Assembly: GCF_004349215.1 (NCBI RefSeq)
Contig: NZ_SMKU01000010.1
Span: forward strand, 1-64,000
Reading direction: 5' to 3'
Length of the DNA stretch: 64,000 nt
DNA from: Actinomadura rubrisoli
Lineage (GTDB): Bacteria > Actinomycetota > Actinomycetes > Streptosporangiales > Streptosporangiaceae
The notes under the pieces are model-generated. The model worked only from the letters and a program-made list of their open reading frames with translations. It searched no databases and was not told the origin of the DNA. Positions 10,813 to 18,610 of the stretch are shown here, one piece after another. How positions within the stretch are numbered: position 1 is the first letter of the stretch; the number at the start of each line of letters is the position of its first letter. The position numbers and the translations under genes are program-made.

Positions 10813-10864
10813 GGCGGGGCCGGCCCTGGTCAGGCTCGGCGGGGCACGGACGCCCCAGCCGTCC

Positions 10865-11128
10865 TCAGCCCGATTCGTCGGCGCGCGGCCTGCGGCGCGG
10901 CGGCGGCTGGCGCGGGACGACCTTGCCCGCGACCACGATGCCTTCGGGGACCTCCACCAGTTCGCCGTCGCGGCGGCGCACCTGGAGCGTTCCGTCCGCC
11001 CAGGATTCGAGCACGCCCACCACGTCGCTGTACTCTCCCGTTGGCAGACGACGGCGCAGCGAGACCCGCTGACCCACGTCCGCACTACTGATGGACACCA
11101 CCAGCCGTGCGGCGAAGCGGCCCGGCAT
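10865..11128 (-). CDS. small LSm-like domain protein next to ferredoxin
   Basis: 87 aa from ATG 11128, preceded by a G-rich Shine-Dalgarno. The sequence 'ISSADVGQRVSLRRRL', 'DVVGVLESWADGTLQVRRRDG' and 'VEVPEGIVVAGKVVPRQPPPRR' corresponds to the N-terminal beta-barrel that, in many actinomycetes, begins a longer GNAT acetyltransferase encoded divergently from fdxA. Here the reading frame stops after the barrel and no acetyltransferase segment follows downstream. It is thus either a stand-alone domain or a truncated gene. Function unknown, perhaps nucleic-acid binding. Confidence 0.65.
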   Translation of the reverse strand: MPGRFAARLVVSISSADVGQRVSLRRRLPTGEYSDVVGVLESWADGTLQVRRRDGELVEVPEGIVVAGKVVPRQPPPRRRPRADESG

Positions 11129-11240
11129 GTGAGGACCCCCGTGTCGAATCGACTGCGCCGTGACGGCCATACTATTCACAGCGAGCTTGCGGTGAGCCGT
11201 GACGTGCGGCGGGGCCGGAAACCCGAGAGGAGTCACTGAC

Positions 11241-11567
11241 GTGACCTACGTCATTGCGCAGCCCTGCGTGGACCTGCTCGACAAGGCATGCATCGAGGAG
11301 TGCCCGGTCGACTGCATCTACGAGGGCAAGCGCATGCTCTACATCCACCCGGACGAGTGCGTCGACTGCGGTGCGTGCGAGCCGGTTTGCCCGGTTGAGG
11401 CGATCTACTACGAGGACGACACGCCTGAGCAGTGGAAGGACTTCTACAAGGCCAACGTGGAGTTCTTCGACGACCTCGGCTCGCCCGGCGGTGCCTCCAA
11501 GGTCGGCAAGATCGACAAGGACCACCCGATCGTGGCGGCGCTGCCTCCGCAGAGCCAGGACGACTGA
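11241..11567 (+). CDS. fdxA: ferredoxin, 7Fe type
   Basis: 108 aa from GTG 11241, preceded by GAGAGGAG. The N-terminal half holds eight Cys: one near residue 9, then the sets C-x3-E-C-P-V-D-C and C-V-D-C-G-A-C-E-P-V-C-P. This is the pattern of ferredoxins with one [3Fe-4S] and one [4Fe-4S] cluster. The C-terminal tail is acidic. It carries electrons in the cytoplasm, for example to cytochromes P450 or reductive enzymes. It precedes dapC in the same order as Rv1177-Rv1178 of M. tuberculosis (from memory), but 141 bp apart. Confidence 0.95.
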   Translation: MTYVIAQPCVDLLDKACIEECPVDCIYEGKRMLYIHPDECVDCGACEPVCPVEAIYYEDDTPEQWKDFYKANVEFFDDLGSPGGASKVGKIDKDHPIVAALPPQSQDD

Positions 11568-11708
11568 CAACACTGACAACGCCGGGGGGTCTGGGGGCGC
11601 TCGGGCGCGCCCTCGTCGATCGCTCCTGCCGGTTTCGTACGCTCGGGCCGTGGTTTCCGTGATCGTGGGGGCCGCGGCCTCGCGTTTCGGTTCGAGAAGG
11701 GGTGGGAC

Positions 11709-12794
11709 GTGTTCACGCTGCCGGACTTTCCGTGGGATCGGCTGGCGCCGTACAAGGAGCGGGCCGCGGGCCACGCCGGCGGCATCGTCGACCTGTCCGT
11801 GGGGACTCCCGTGGACCCCACGCCGGAGCCGATCCGCGCCGCGCTGGTGGAGGCGTCCAACGCCCCCGGCTATCCGGCCACGTACGGGACGCCCCGGCTG
11901 CGCGAGTCCGTGGCCGGATGGCTGCGGCGCCGCGTCGGCGTGACGGGGGCCGACCCGGACGCGGTGCTCCCGGTCATCGGCACCAAGGAGCTGGTGGCGT
12001 GGCTCCCGACGCTGCTCGGCGCCGGTCCGGGCGACACCGTCGTCTTCCCCGAGCTGGCGTACCCGACCTATGACGTGGGCGTCCGCCTCGCGCGGGCCGA
12101 GCCCCTCTGCTCCGACGGCCTCCTCGCGCTCGGCCCGGTCAGGCCGAAGATCGTCTGGGTGAACTCGCCGTCGAACCCGACCGGCAAGGTGCTGCCCGCC
12201 GAGCACCTGCGCAAGGTCGTCGCGTGGGCGCGCGAGCGCGGGTCGATCGTGATCAGTGACGAGTGCTACCTGGAGTTCGGCTGGGACCCGGACAACCCGC
12301 CGATCTCGGTCCTGCACCCGGACGTGTGCGGCGGGTCCCACGAGGGGCTCCTCGCGATCAACTCGCTGTCCAAGCGCTCCAACATGGCGGGCTACCGCGC
12401 GGGCTTCGTCACCGGCGACCCGGCGTTGGTGAAGCGGCTGCTGGAGGTCCGCAAGCACGCCGGGATGATCGTCCCGGCGCCGGTGCAGGCCGCGATGGCG
12501 GCGGCCTTCGACGACGACGCGCACGTGGACGAGCAGCGGGAGCGGTACCGGCGCCGCCGCGCCGCCCTGCGCGCCGCGTTCGAGGGGCACGGCTTCCGCG
12601 TCGACCACTCCGAGGCGTCCCTGTACCTGTGGGCCACCCGGGACGAACCGTGCTGGGACACCGTCGCCCATCTGGCGTCCCTCGGCGTCCTCGTCGGCCC
12701 CGGGGAGTTCTACGGCCCGGCGGGCGCCCGGCACGTCCGGATCGCCTTCACCGCCACCGACGAGCGCGTCGCCGCCGCCGTCGAACGCCTCTAG
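11709..12794 (+). CDS. dapC: succinyldiaminopimelate transaminase
   Basis: 361 aa fold-type I PLP aminotransferase starting at GTG 11709. Visible features are 'DLSVGTPVDPTP' near the start, 'NSPSNPTGKVL' (PLP Asn), 'SDECYLEFGW' (Asp contacting the pyridine N) and 'NSLSKRSNMAGYRAGF' with the Schiff-base Lys. It converts N-succinyl-2-amino-6-ketopimelate and glutamate to N-succinyl-LL-diaminopimelate in lysine and peptidoglycan synthesis. dapD and dapE of the same succinylase route lie 21 kb downstream in the window. Confidence 0.92.
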   Translation: MFTLPDFPWDRLAPYKERAAGHAGGIVDLSVGTPVDPTPEPIRAALVEASNAPGYPATYGTPRLRESVAGWLRRRVGVTGADPDAVLPVIGTKELVAWLPTLLGAGPGDTVVFPELAYPTYDVGVRLARAEPLCSDGLLALGPVRPKIVWVNSPSNPTGKVLPAEHLRKVVAWARERGSIVISDECYLEFGWDPDNPPISVLHPDVCGGSHEGLLAINSLSKRSNMAGYRAGFVTGDPALVKRLLEVRKHAGMIVPAPVQAAMAAAFDDDAHVDEQRERYRRRRAALRAAFEGHGFRVDHSEASLYLWATRDEPCWDTVAHLASLGVLVGPGEFYGPAGARHVRIAFTATDERVAAAVERL

Positions 12795-12816
12795 ACCACC
12801 CCCGAACGGCATGCCC

Positions 12817-12849
12817 GAGCCCGGTCCCGCGCATGGCGGATCCGGGCTC
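12817..12849 (+). terminator. hairpin after dapC
   Basis: GAGCCCGG (12817-12824) pairs perfectly with CCGGGCTC (12842-12849), and the inner TCC/GGA extends the stem with one bulge. It begins 22 bp after the dapC stop. There is no immediate T-run, which is common for actinomycete terminators. Confidence 0.55.
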
Positions 12850-12898
12850 ACGCGAGGAAACCGGTGGGCTTTTTGATCCGTCTGAGTGCGGTATGGGC

Positions 12899-12912
12899 TT
12901 GCGGGTCCGCAA
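12899..12912 (+). promoter_or_regulatory. palindrome upstream of DUF4178 operon
   Basis: TTGCGG-GT-CCGCAA is a perfect inverted repeat about 57 bp before the first gene of the DUF4178...spermidine synthase operon. It could be an operator, or overlap a promoter; no regulator adjoins it. Confidence 0.3.
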
Positions 12913-12968
12913 ATCGGTAGGATCCGCAGGTCCGTGCCGGTCCTGTAGGTGAATTGACGGAGGTGCCC

Positions 12969-13589
12969 GTGGGCGGAACCGCCATCGTGATTCTGCTGGC
13001 GCTGATCCTGGTCGCCCTGGTGGTGCTCATCGTGATCCTCCTGCGTCGCCGGGGCGGCGCGTCCGCGCGGCCCGCGCCCGCGCCCGCCGTGCCGCGCGAC
13101 CCGTTCGCCGCCGAGGACGAGGTGGGCGGCGACCCCCGGACGCTCAAGGCCGGGGACATGGTCGAGTACCTCGGCACCCGCTACTTCGTGCGCGGCTCGG
13201 TGCGGTTGAAGGAGGGCGGCTTCACCTGGAGCGAGCACCTCCTCGACGCCGACACCATCGAGGGCACCAAGGTCTGGATCTCCGTCGAGGAGGACCCCGA
13301 CCTGGAGGTCGTCTGGTGGACCGAGCACGAAATAGGCGACCTCTCCCCGAGTGCGAAGACGATCGTCCTGGACGGTGTGGAGTACCGCCGCGACGAGCAC
13401 GGCACCGCCGACTACACCAGCGAGGGGACGACCGGGGTCGGCGTCCAGGGCCGGGTCGAGTACGTCGACTACGAGGGCCCACGGGGACGCTACCTGTCGT
13501 TCGAGCAGTACGGGGGCGGACAGTGGGAGGCCGGTCTCGGGGAGCGGGTCCCGACCGGCGCCCTCACGATCTATCCGGGTGGCGGCTGA
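12969..13589 (+). CDS. DUF4178 domain membrane protein
   Basis: 206 aa from GTG 12969, which has GGAGG five bases upstream (TTG 12954 and GTG 12963 are alternatives). One strong membrane helix (residues ~4-26) is followed by a basic stretch and a Pro/Ala linker. The soluble domain 'LKAGDMVEYLGTRYFVRGSVRL...GFTWSEHLLD', and later 'GRYLSFEQYGGGQWEAGLGE', fits DUF4178. It faces the cytoplasm if the helix inserts N-out. First gene of a five-gene cluster with DUF2617, DUF4247, DUF350 and spermidine synthase. From memory, E. coli yjfIJKLMC contains related pieces (DUF350 and a glutathionylspermidine synthase-like ligase). Confidence 0.8.
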   Translation: MGGTAIVILLALILVALVVLIVILLRRRGGASARPAPAPAVPRDPFAAEDEVGGDPRTLKAGDMVEYLGTRYFVRGSVRLKEGGFTWSEHLLDADTIEGTKVWISVEEDPDLEVVWWTEHEIGDLSPSAKTIVLDGVEYRRDEHGTADYTSEGTTGVGVQGRVEYVDYEGPRGRYLSFEQYGGGQWEAGLGERVPTGALTIYPGGG

Positions 13590-13591
13590 CG

Positions 13592-14083
13592 TTGCTCGCC
13601 ACCCTCGACACCCCCTACGCCGACGCGCGGGCCGACGAGCTCTCGTTCGCGCTCGGCCTGCCGCCGCTGGACGCCCTCGCCGTCCTGCCGGTCGAGCGGG
13701 ACGGCCTGACCGTGCAGCTGCGCCTGCTCGGCGCGTCCCACCAGGTCATCGCCGGGCCGCTCAGCGAGACGGTGGCGTGCCTGCCCGGCGCCGCCGACCC
13801 GCTGCCCGGACGGGCGAGCACGACCCTGCCCGGCTGGGCCTACGACTTCAGCGCGACGACGGACGCCCACGACGACGACGCGGCGTTCGGCCGGGCCGTC
13901 GACGCGGTGTGCGCGCGGCTCGCGGACCGCGGCGACGCCCTGACCGGCGCCTTCCCCGGCTCCCGGCACGCCGTCACCGCCCTGGCACTGGAGAACACCG
14001 GGATCGGCTGGCGGACCTGGCACGCCTATCCCCAGACGCGGGAGATCGTCATGACGCGGAGCCGGCTGGTGAGTCCATCGTGA
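13592..14083 (+). CDS. DUF2617 family protein
   Basis: 163 aa starting at TTG 13592, two bases after the DUF4178 stop, with GGTGGCGG as Shine-Dalgarno; no ATG/GTG start fits this frame. The pattern 'TLDTPYADARADELSFALG', 'LRLLGASHQV', 'SETVACLPG' and 'GIGWRTWHAYPQTREIVMTRS' is that of DUF2617 proteins. It is soluble with no catalytic motif I can name. Its fixed place in the polyamine-synthase operon suggests it serves the same membrane process. Confidence 0.8.
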   Translation: MLATLDTPYADARADELSFALGLPPLDALAVLPVERDGLTVQLRLLGASHQVIAGPLSETVACLPGAADPLPGRASTTLPGWAYDFSATTDAHDDDAAFGRAVDAVCARLADRGDALTGAFPGSRHAVTALALENTGIGWRTWHAYPQTREIVMTRSRLVSPS

Positions 14084-14526
14084 GGGCGAGGTACTGGGTG
14101 ATCGGCGGCGTCTCGGCCGCCGTGATCGCCGCGGTCGTCCTGGTGGCGGTGCTCAAGGACGGCGACGGGTCGCCGTCCAAGTGGATCTCCAAGAAGTACT
14201 CGCGGGTCTCCTCCGGCGTGTACCGGTCGCCGAAGCCCCCGCAAGCCGTCGCCAAGGAGATCAATAAGAAGCACAAGGCGATCGACCGGGTGGACGACCT
14301 CGCGGCGATGGGCGCGGGCGGCGGGGTCTTCCTGCGCTACCCCAAGCTCGTCGTCGGCGTGCTGCCGGACGGGTCGGGCAGCCGGATCACCGTCGACACC
14401 CCCTCCGGCGGATACAGCCGCTACCACTCCCACGTGGGCGGGCGCTGGAGCAGCCCGGGCAGCAACGGCTGGAACAGCAGTGGCATCGCGTCGTTCCGCG
14501 GCGGCGGGCCGGGGTCGGGCAAATAG
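14080..14526 (+). CDS. DUF4247 domain protein, membrane anchored
   Basis: 148 aa from GTG 14080, overlapping the DUF2617 stop by 4 bp. A membrane helix near the N-terminus (residues ~5-25) precedes a soluble domain: 'KWISKKYSRVSSGVYRSPKPPQAVA', 'GGVFLRYPKLVVGVLPDG' and a Gly/Ser-rich tail. This matches DUF4247, whose role is unknown. The domain would sit outside the membrane. The tail (GGRWSSPGSNGWNSSG) is typical of surface-exposed low-complexity ends. Confidence 0.78.
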   Translation: MRARYWVIGGVSAAVIAAVVLVAVLKDGDGSPSKWISKKYSRVSSGVYRSPKPPQAVAKEINKKHKAIDRVDDLAAMGAGGGVFLRYPKLVVGVLPDGSGSRITVDTPSGGYSRYHSHVGGRWSSPGSNGWNSSGIASFRGGGPGSGK

Positions 14527-14536
14527 GGAGCAACTG

Positions 14537-14965
14537 ATGAACGACATCCTGCACGACGGCGGTGCCACGCTCGCCTACGGCGCCCTCGGCATCGCGCTGA
14601 TGGCGCTCGGCTACCTGGTGGTCGAGGTCACCACGCCGGGCCGGCTCGGCCACCAGATCTGGACCGAGGGCAACCGCGGCGCGGCGCTGCTGCTCGCGGT
14701 CAAGCTGCTCGGCACCGGCGCGATCGTGACCACCGCGATCGTCACCAGCGACAACGACCTCAGCGAGGGCCTGGTCGACACCGCCGTGTACGGCCTGCTC
14801 GGCATCGCGCTGATGGTCGTCGCGTTCTACCTCCTCGACATGATCACCCCGGGCCGGCTCGGCGCGACGCTCGTGGACGGGGCGGCGGCGGTGCACCCGG
14901 CCGGCTGGGTGGTCGCCGCCGCCGACCTGGCCGTCGCGGCGATCGTGGCCGGGGCGGTCTCCTGA
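14537..14965 (+). CDS. DUF350 membrane protein with internal duplication
   Basis: 142 aa from ATG 14537, six bases after AGGGAG. Four membrane helices form two copies of one ~65-residue unit: 'LGIALMALGYLVVEVTTPGRLG' (residues ~17-38) repeats as 'LGIALMVVAFYLLDMITPGRLG' (residues ~91-112). DUF350 includes E. coli YjfL. The conserved acid and TPGRLG turn occur in both halves. Fourth gene of the cluster; the following synthase has membrane helices too, so the products may form one complex. Confidence 0.85.
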   Translation: MNDILHDGGATLAYGALGIALMALGYLVVEVTTPGRLGHQIWTEGNRGAALLLAVKLLGTGAIVTTAIVTSDNDLSEGLVDTAVYGLLGIALMVVAFYLLDMITPGRLGATLVDGAAAVHPAGWVVAAADLAVAAIVAGAVS

Positions 14966-15069
14966 CCTCCGGCGACCTGGACCACGCCCTCGCCCCCGGG
15001 GACGAGGCCGCCCCGCCCGTCCCGGAGCCGGACGCGGCGTCGGAAGGCGGGCTGCGGGCACCGGCGCGG

Positions 15070-16596
15070 GTGGCGCGCTCGCTCGTCCTGGGGGCGGTGT
15101 TCACGTGCGCGGCCTGCGGCCTGGTGTACGAGCTGGCCCTGGTCGCGCTCGGCAGCTACCTGGTCGGCAACTCCGTCACGCAGGCGTCGATCGTCCTGTC
15201 CGTCATGGTCTTCGCGATGGGCGTCGGCTCGCTGGCGGCCAAGCCGCTGCAAGGACATCCGGTCGTGGCGTTCGCGGTCATCGAGGGGGCGCTGGCGCTG
15301 GTCGGCGGCCTGTCGGTGCTGGCCCTGTACGCGGCGTTCGCGTGGCTGGACCTGTACGTCCCGGCGCTGGTGGTCGTCGCGTTCGCGGTGGGCGCGCTGA
15401 TCGGCGCGGAGATCCCGCTGCTGATGACGCTGCTCCAGCGGATCCGGCGGCAGGACGCGGGGAGCGCGGTCGCCGACCTGTTCGCCGCCGACTACGTGGG
15501 GGCCCTCGTCGGCGGGCTGGCGTTCCCGTTCCTGCTCCTCCCGACGTTCGGGCACATCAAGGGCGCGCTGCTGGTCGGCGTGGTGAACGCGGTCGCCGGG
15601 ATCGCCGTCGTGCTGTGGCTGTTCCGGCGGCGTCTCGGCCGGGCGTCCCGCACCGCGCTGTGGGGCGGCATGGCCGGGGTCCTCGCCGTCCTCGGCGGGA
15701 CGTACGCGCTGGCGGACGGCTTCGAGGTGTCGGCGCGGCAGGCGCTCTACTCCGACCCGATCGCGGTGGCCGAGCGCACTCCGTACCAGGAGATCGTCAT
15801 CACGCGGAAGGCCGCGCTGTCCGGCGCGTCCGACGTGCGCCTGTTCCTGAACGGCGATCTCCAGTTCTCCTCGGTGGACGAGTACCGCTACCACGAGTCG
15901 CTCGTCCACCCGCTGATGTCGGGGCCGCATGGCCGGGTGCTCGTCCTCGGCGGCGGCGACGGCCTCGCCATGCGCGAGGTGGTGCGCTACCCCGGCGTCC
16001 GCAGCGCGACGCTGGTCGAGCTGGACCCGGCGATGATCCGCCTGGCCCGCACGTACGGGCCGATCGCGTCCCTCAACCGCCACGCGCTGGACGATCCGCG
16101 CGTCAGAGTGGTGACCGCCGACGCGTTCTCGTGGCTGCGCCGCCTGGACGAGCGGTTCGACTCCGTCGTCGTGGACATGCCCGACCCCGACGACGTCTCC
16201 ACCGCCAAGCTGTACTCGGTCGAGTTCTACGGCCTGGTCAAGCGGGCCCTGGCGCCGGGCGGCCGGATGGTCGTCCAGTCCGGCTCGCCCTACTTCGCCC
16301 CCAAGTCGTTCTGGAGCATCCGGAAGTCCATCGCCGCCGCCGGGCTGTCCACCACGCCGTACCACGTGGACGTGCCGAGCTTCGGCGACTGGGGCTTCGT
16401 CCTGGCCTCGCCCGCGAAGGAGCCGCCCGCCCTCGCCCTCGCACCGGACGTCCCGGACCTGCGCTTCCTCGACGCCGACGTCCTGCGCGCCGCGACCGTC
16501 TTCCCCAAGGACCGCCGCTCCCGCGACGTGGACGTCAACACCCTCGTCCACCCCCGCCTCGTCGAGTACGAGGGCGAGGAGTGGAAGAACTCCTAG
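15070..16596 (+). CDS. membrane spermidine synthase-like protein (polyamine aminopropyltransferase)
   Basis: 508 aa from GTG 15070; coding character extends upstream to a CTG at 14962 that would overlap the DUF350 stop, so the true start may be earlier. About seven membrane helices (residues ~1-215) precede a spermidine synthase domain with 'PYQEIVI', D-E-Y-R-Y-H-E, the decarboxylated-SAM motif VLGGGDGLAMREVV, 'VELDPAMI' and 'VVVDMPDPDD'. The expected reaction is aminopropyl transfer to a diamine; the actual acceptor in these membrane fusions is not known. It is the last gene of the DUF4178 operon and overlaps the MerR gene end by 4 bp. Confidence 0.85.
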   Translation: MARSLVLGAVFTCAACGLVYELALVALGSYLVGNSVTQASIVLSVMVFAMGVGSLAAKPLQGHPVVAFAVIEGALALVGGLSVLALYAAFAWLDLYVPALVVVAFAVGALIGAEIPLLMTLLQRIRRQDAGSAVADLFAADYVGALVGGLAFPFLLLPTFGHIKGALLVGVVNAVAGIAVVLWLFRRRLGRASRTALWGGMAGVLAVLGGTYALADGFEVSARQALYSDPIAVAERTPYQEIVITRKAALSGASDVRLFLNGDLQFSSVDEYRYHESLVHPLMSGPHGRVLVLGGGDGLAMREVVRYPGVRSATLVELDPAMIRLARTYGPIASLNRHALDDPRVRVVTADAFSWLRRLDERFDSVVVDMPDPDDVSTAKLYSVEFYGLVKRALAPGGRMVVQSGSPYFAPKSFWSIRKSIAAAGLSTTPYHVDVPSFGDWGFVLASPAKEPPALALAPDVPDLRFLDADVLRAATVFPKDRRSRDVDVNTLVHPRLVEYEGEEWKNS

Positions 16597-17291
16597 CCGG
16601 TGGAGCGGCGGATGGCCTTGTCGACCGACCGCTGGAACGAGGTGACCACTGACTGGATCATCAGGGGCTTGAGCCGTCCGGCCAGCTCGATGAGCCGCTC
16701 ACGCTCCCTGGGCGGCCTGCCGCCCTCGCGGTAGGGGCGGACGACCGTGTCCTGGAAGACCTGCTGCAGCTCGGCGGCCAGCGCCGTGGTGTGCCGCTCG
16801 ACGGCCTCGTGCGAGGCGACCAGCGTGTCGAGGGGCAGCGGCAGCGCGGCCAGCTCGACGCTGATCCCGAGCAGCACGGGGCTGATGACGCGGACCCTGC
16901 CCGCCGGGGCCGGCTCGATCACCCCGAGGGCTTCCAGCCGCTTGAGCGCGTCGTCGTCGAGATGGCGTCCGGTCCGGCGGTCCAGCTCGTGGCGGTCGAG
17001 GTCCTCGGGCCGCTCGGGCGCCCACGGCGACAGCAGGGCGCGCTGGAGCGCGAGGTCCTCCGGCGGCGCGTCCAGCGGGATCCTCCGCAGATGCCTCTCG
17101 ATCGCCGCCAGGGTGAGCCCGAGCGACTGCAGCTCCCGGACGAGCTCCAGCCGCGCCAGGTGGTCCTCGCCGTACAGGCCGGTGCGGCCGCGGAGGCGGG
17201 GCGGCGGCAGGAGCCCGCGCCCGGCATAGAAGCGCACGGTGCGGACGGTGACACCCGCGCGCGAGGCCAGCTCGTCGACGGTCAGCTCCAC
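16593..17291 (-). CDS. MerR-family transcriptional regulator
   Basis: 232 aa from GTG 17291. The N-terminal winged helix is classical MerR ('TVDELASRAGVTVRTVRFYAGRGLLPPP', then 'LYGEDHLARLELVRELQSLGLTLAAI'). The C-terminal ~130 residues are a larger helical effector domain without metal-binding Cys, so an organic or acyl-CoA-type ligand is more likely than a metal. It is divergent from an acyl-CoA dehydrogenase across an 83-bp gap that holds a MerR-type dyad promoter; it probably controls that gene and itself. Confidence 0.88.
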   Translation of the reverse strand: MELTVDELASRAGVTVRTVRFYAGRGLLPPPRLRGRTGLYGEDHLARLELVRELQSLGLTLAAIERHLRRIPLDAPPEDLALQRALLSPWAPERPEDLDRHELDRRTGRHLDDDALKRLEALGVIEPAPAGRVRVISPVLLGISVELAALPLPLDTLVASHEAVERHTTALAAELQQVFQDTVVRPYREGGRPPRERERLIELAGRLKPLMIQSVVTSFQRSVDKAIRRSTG

Positions 17292-17304
17292 CGGCGTGCC
17301 TCCC

Positions 17305-17335
17305 TCGACCTATGTGACAGTGCCAGTGTTACATT
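17305..17335 (+). promoter_or_regulatory. MerR-type promoter/operator for acyl-CoA dehydrogenase
   Basis: TCGACC (17305-17310, -35-like) and TACATT (17330-17335, -10-like) are separated by exactly 19 nt. Inside and overlapping lies an inverted repeat, ATGTGACA (17312-17319), 7 nt, TGTTACAT (17327-17334), with one mismatch. A stretched 19-bp spacer carrying a dyad is the hallmark of MerR-activated promoters. Confidence 0.6.
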
Positions 17336-17374
17336 AAACGTGTATCAGCACGCACTTACCGAGGGGACCGCCGG

Positions 17375-18517
17375 ATGGCACGGGAGATCTTCGCCGAGGA
17401 GCACGAGGCGTTCCGCGAGACGGTGCGCTCCTTCATCGAAAAGGAGATCGCGCCGCACCACGAGCAGTGGGAGAAGGACGGCATCGTCTCCCGCGACGTC
17501 TGGCTCGCGGCGGGACGGCAGGGCCTGCTCGGCATCGACATGCCCGAGGACCTCGGCGGCGGCGGCGAACTCGACTACCGCTACTACGTCGTCCTCAACG
17601 AGGAACTGGCCAAGGCCGGCGTCCACGGCCCCGGGTTCTCCGTCCACAACGACATCAACGGCGGCTACCTGCGCCAGCTCTGCACCCCGGAGCAGAAGGC
17701 CCGCTGGATCCCCGGCTACTGCTCCGGCGAGCTCATCACCGGCATCGCGATGACCGAGCCGTCCGCCGGGTCCGACCTCCAGGGCGTCAAGACCACCGCG
17801 ACCCTGGACGGCGACGACTACGTCCTGAACGGCTCGAAGACGTTCATCTCCAACGGCATCCTCGCCGACCTCGTGATCGTGGTCGCCAAGACCGACCCGT
17901 CCGCCGGCTCCAAGGGCGTCAGCCTGCTGATGGTCGAGCGCGGCATGAAGGGCTTCGAGCGGGGCCGCAACCTCGACAAGATCGGCATGCACGCCCAGGA
18001 CACCGCCGAGCTGTTCTTCGACAACGTCCGCGTCCCCCGCGCCAACCTCCTGGGCGAGGAGGGCATGGGCTTCATCTACCTCATGCAGAACCTCGCCCGC
18101 GAACGCCTCGCCATCGGCGTCACCGCCCAGGCCGCCGCCGAGTCGGCCTTCGAGATGACCCTGGAATACTGCAAGACCCGCGAGGCGTTCGGCCGTCCCA
18201 TCGGCAGGTTCCAGCACAACCGCTTCACCCTCGCCGAGATGAAGACCGAGCTCACCGTCACCCGCGCCTTCACCGACGCGTGCGTCGTCAAGGAGGGCAA
18301 AGGCGAACTCGGCGTCGACGAGGCCGCGATGCTCAAGTACTGGAACACCGAGCTGCTCAAGAAGACCGTGGACCGCTGCCTCCAGCTCCACGGCGGCTAC
18401 GGCTACATGACCGAGTACCCGATCGCCAAGGCCTACCAGGACGTCCGCGTCCAGACCATCTTCGGCGGCACCACCGAGATCATGAAAGAGATCATCGGCC
18501 GCTCCCTCGGCGTCTAG
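17375..18517 (+). CDS. acyl-CoA dehydrogenase
   Basis: 380 aa flavoprotein of normal length. It shows 'ITGIAMTEPSAGSDLQGVKTTA' (FAD/substrate contacts), 'NGSKTFISNG', 'ARERLAIGVTAQAAAE' and 'HGGYGYMTEYPIAKAYQDVR'. The C-terminal loop reads F-G-G-T-T-E-I, lacking the Glu used by medium/short-chain enzymes. The likely catalytic base is the Glu of A-R-E-R-L (residue ~243), as in long-chain and isovaleryl-CoA enzymes. It inserts an alpha-beta double bond into an acyl-CoA and passes electrons to ETF. A MerR gene and operator adjoin it. Confidence 0.92.
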   Translation: MAREIFAEEHEAFRETVRSFIEKEIAPHHEQWEKDGIVSRDVWLAAGRQGLLGIDMPEDLGGGGELDYRYYVVLNEELAKAGVHGPGFSVHNDINGGYLRQLCTPEQKARWIPGYCSGELITGIAMTEPSAGSDLQGVKTTATLDGDDYVLNGSKTFISNGILADLVIVVAKTDPSAGSKGVSLLMVERGMKGFERGRNLDKIGMHAQDTAELFFDNVRVPRANLLGEEGMGFIYLMQNLARERLAIGVTAQAAAESAFEMTLEYCKTREAFGRPIGRFQHNRFTLAEMKTELTVTRAFTDACVVKEGKGELGVDEAAMLKYWNTELLKKTVDRCLQLHGGYGYMTEYPIAKAYQDVRVQTIFGGTTEIMKEIIGRSLGV

Positions 18518-18610
18518 CCCGCCTCGCCCTGAGGCACGCCCCGCGGTGCCGGTCTCCGGCTGACCTGCGCGATTGGTGGCCCGGTGAATTGTCGGCCAAG
18601 ATGGGGCGCT

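Noticed and set aside
11172..13400. Long minus-strand frame opposite fdxA, dapC and DUF4178
   Set aside because: Antisense shadow; the plus-strand proteins have clear families and the shadow has no motifs.
14962..15069. CTG start for the spermidine synthase overlapping the DUF350 stop
   Set aside because: Coding character extends there, but CTG initiation is rare; kept as a note rather than the annotated start.
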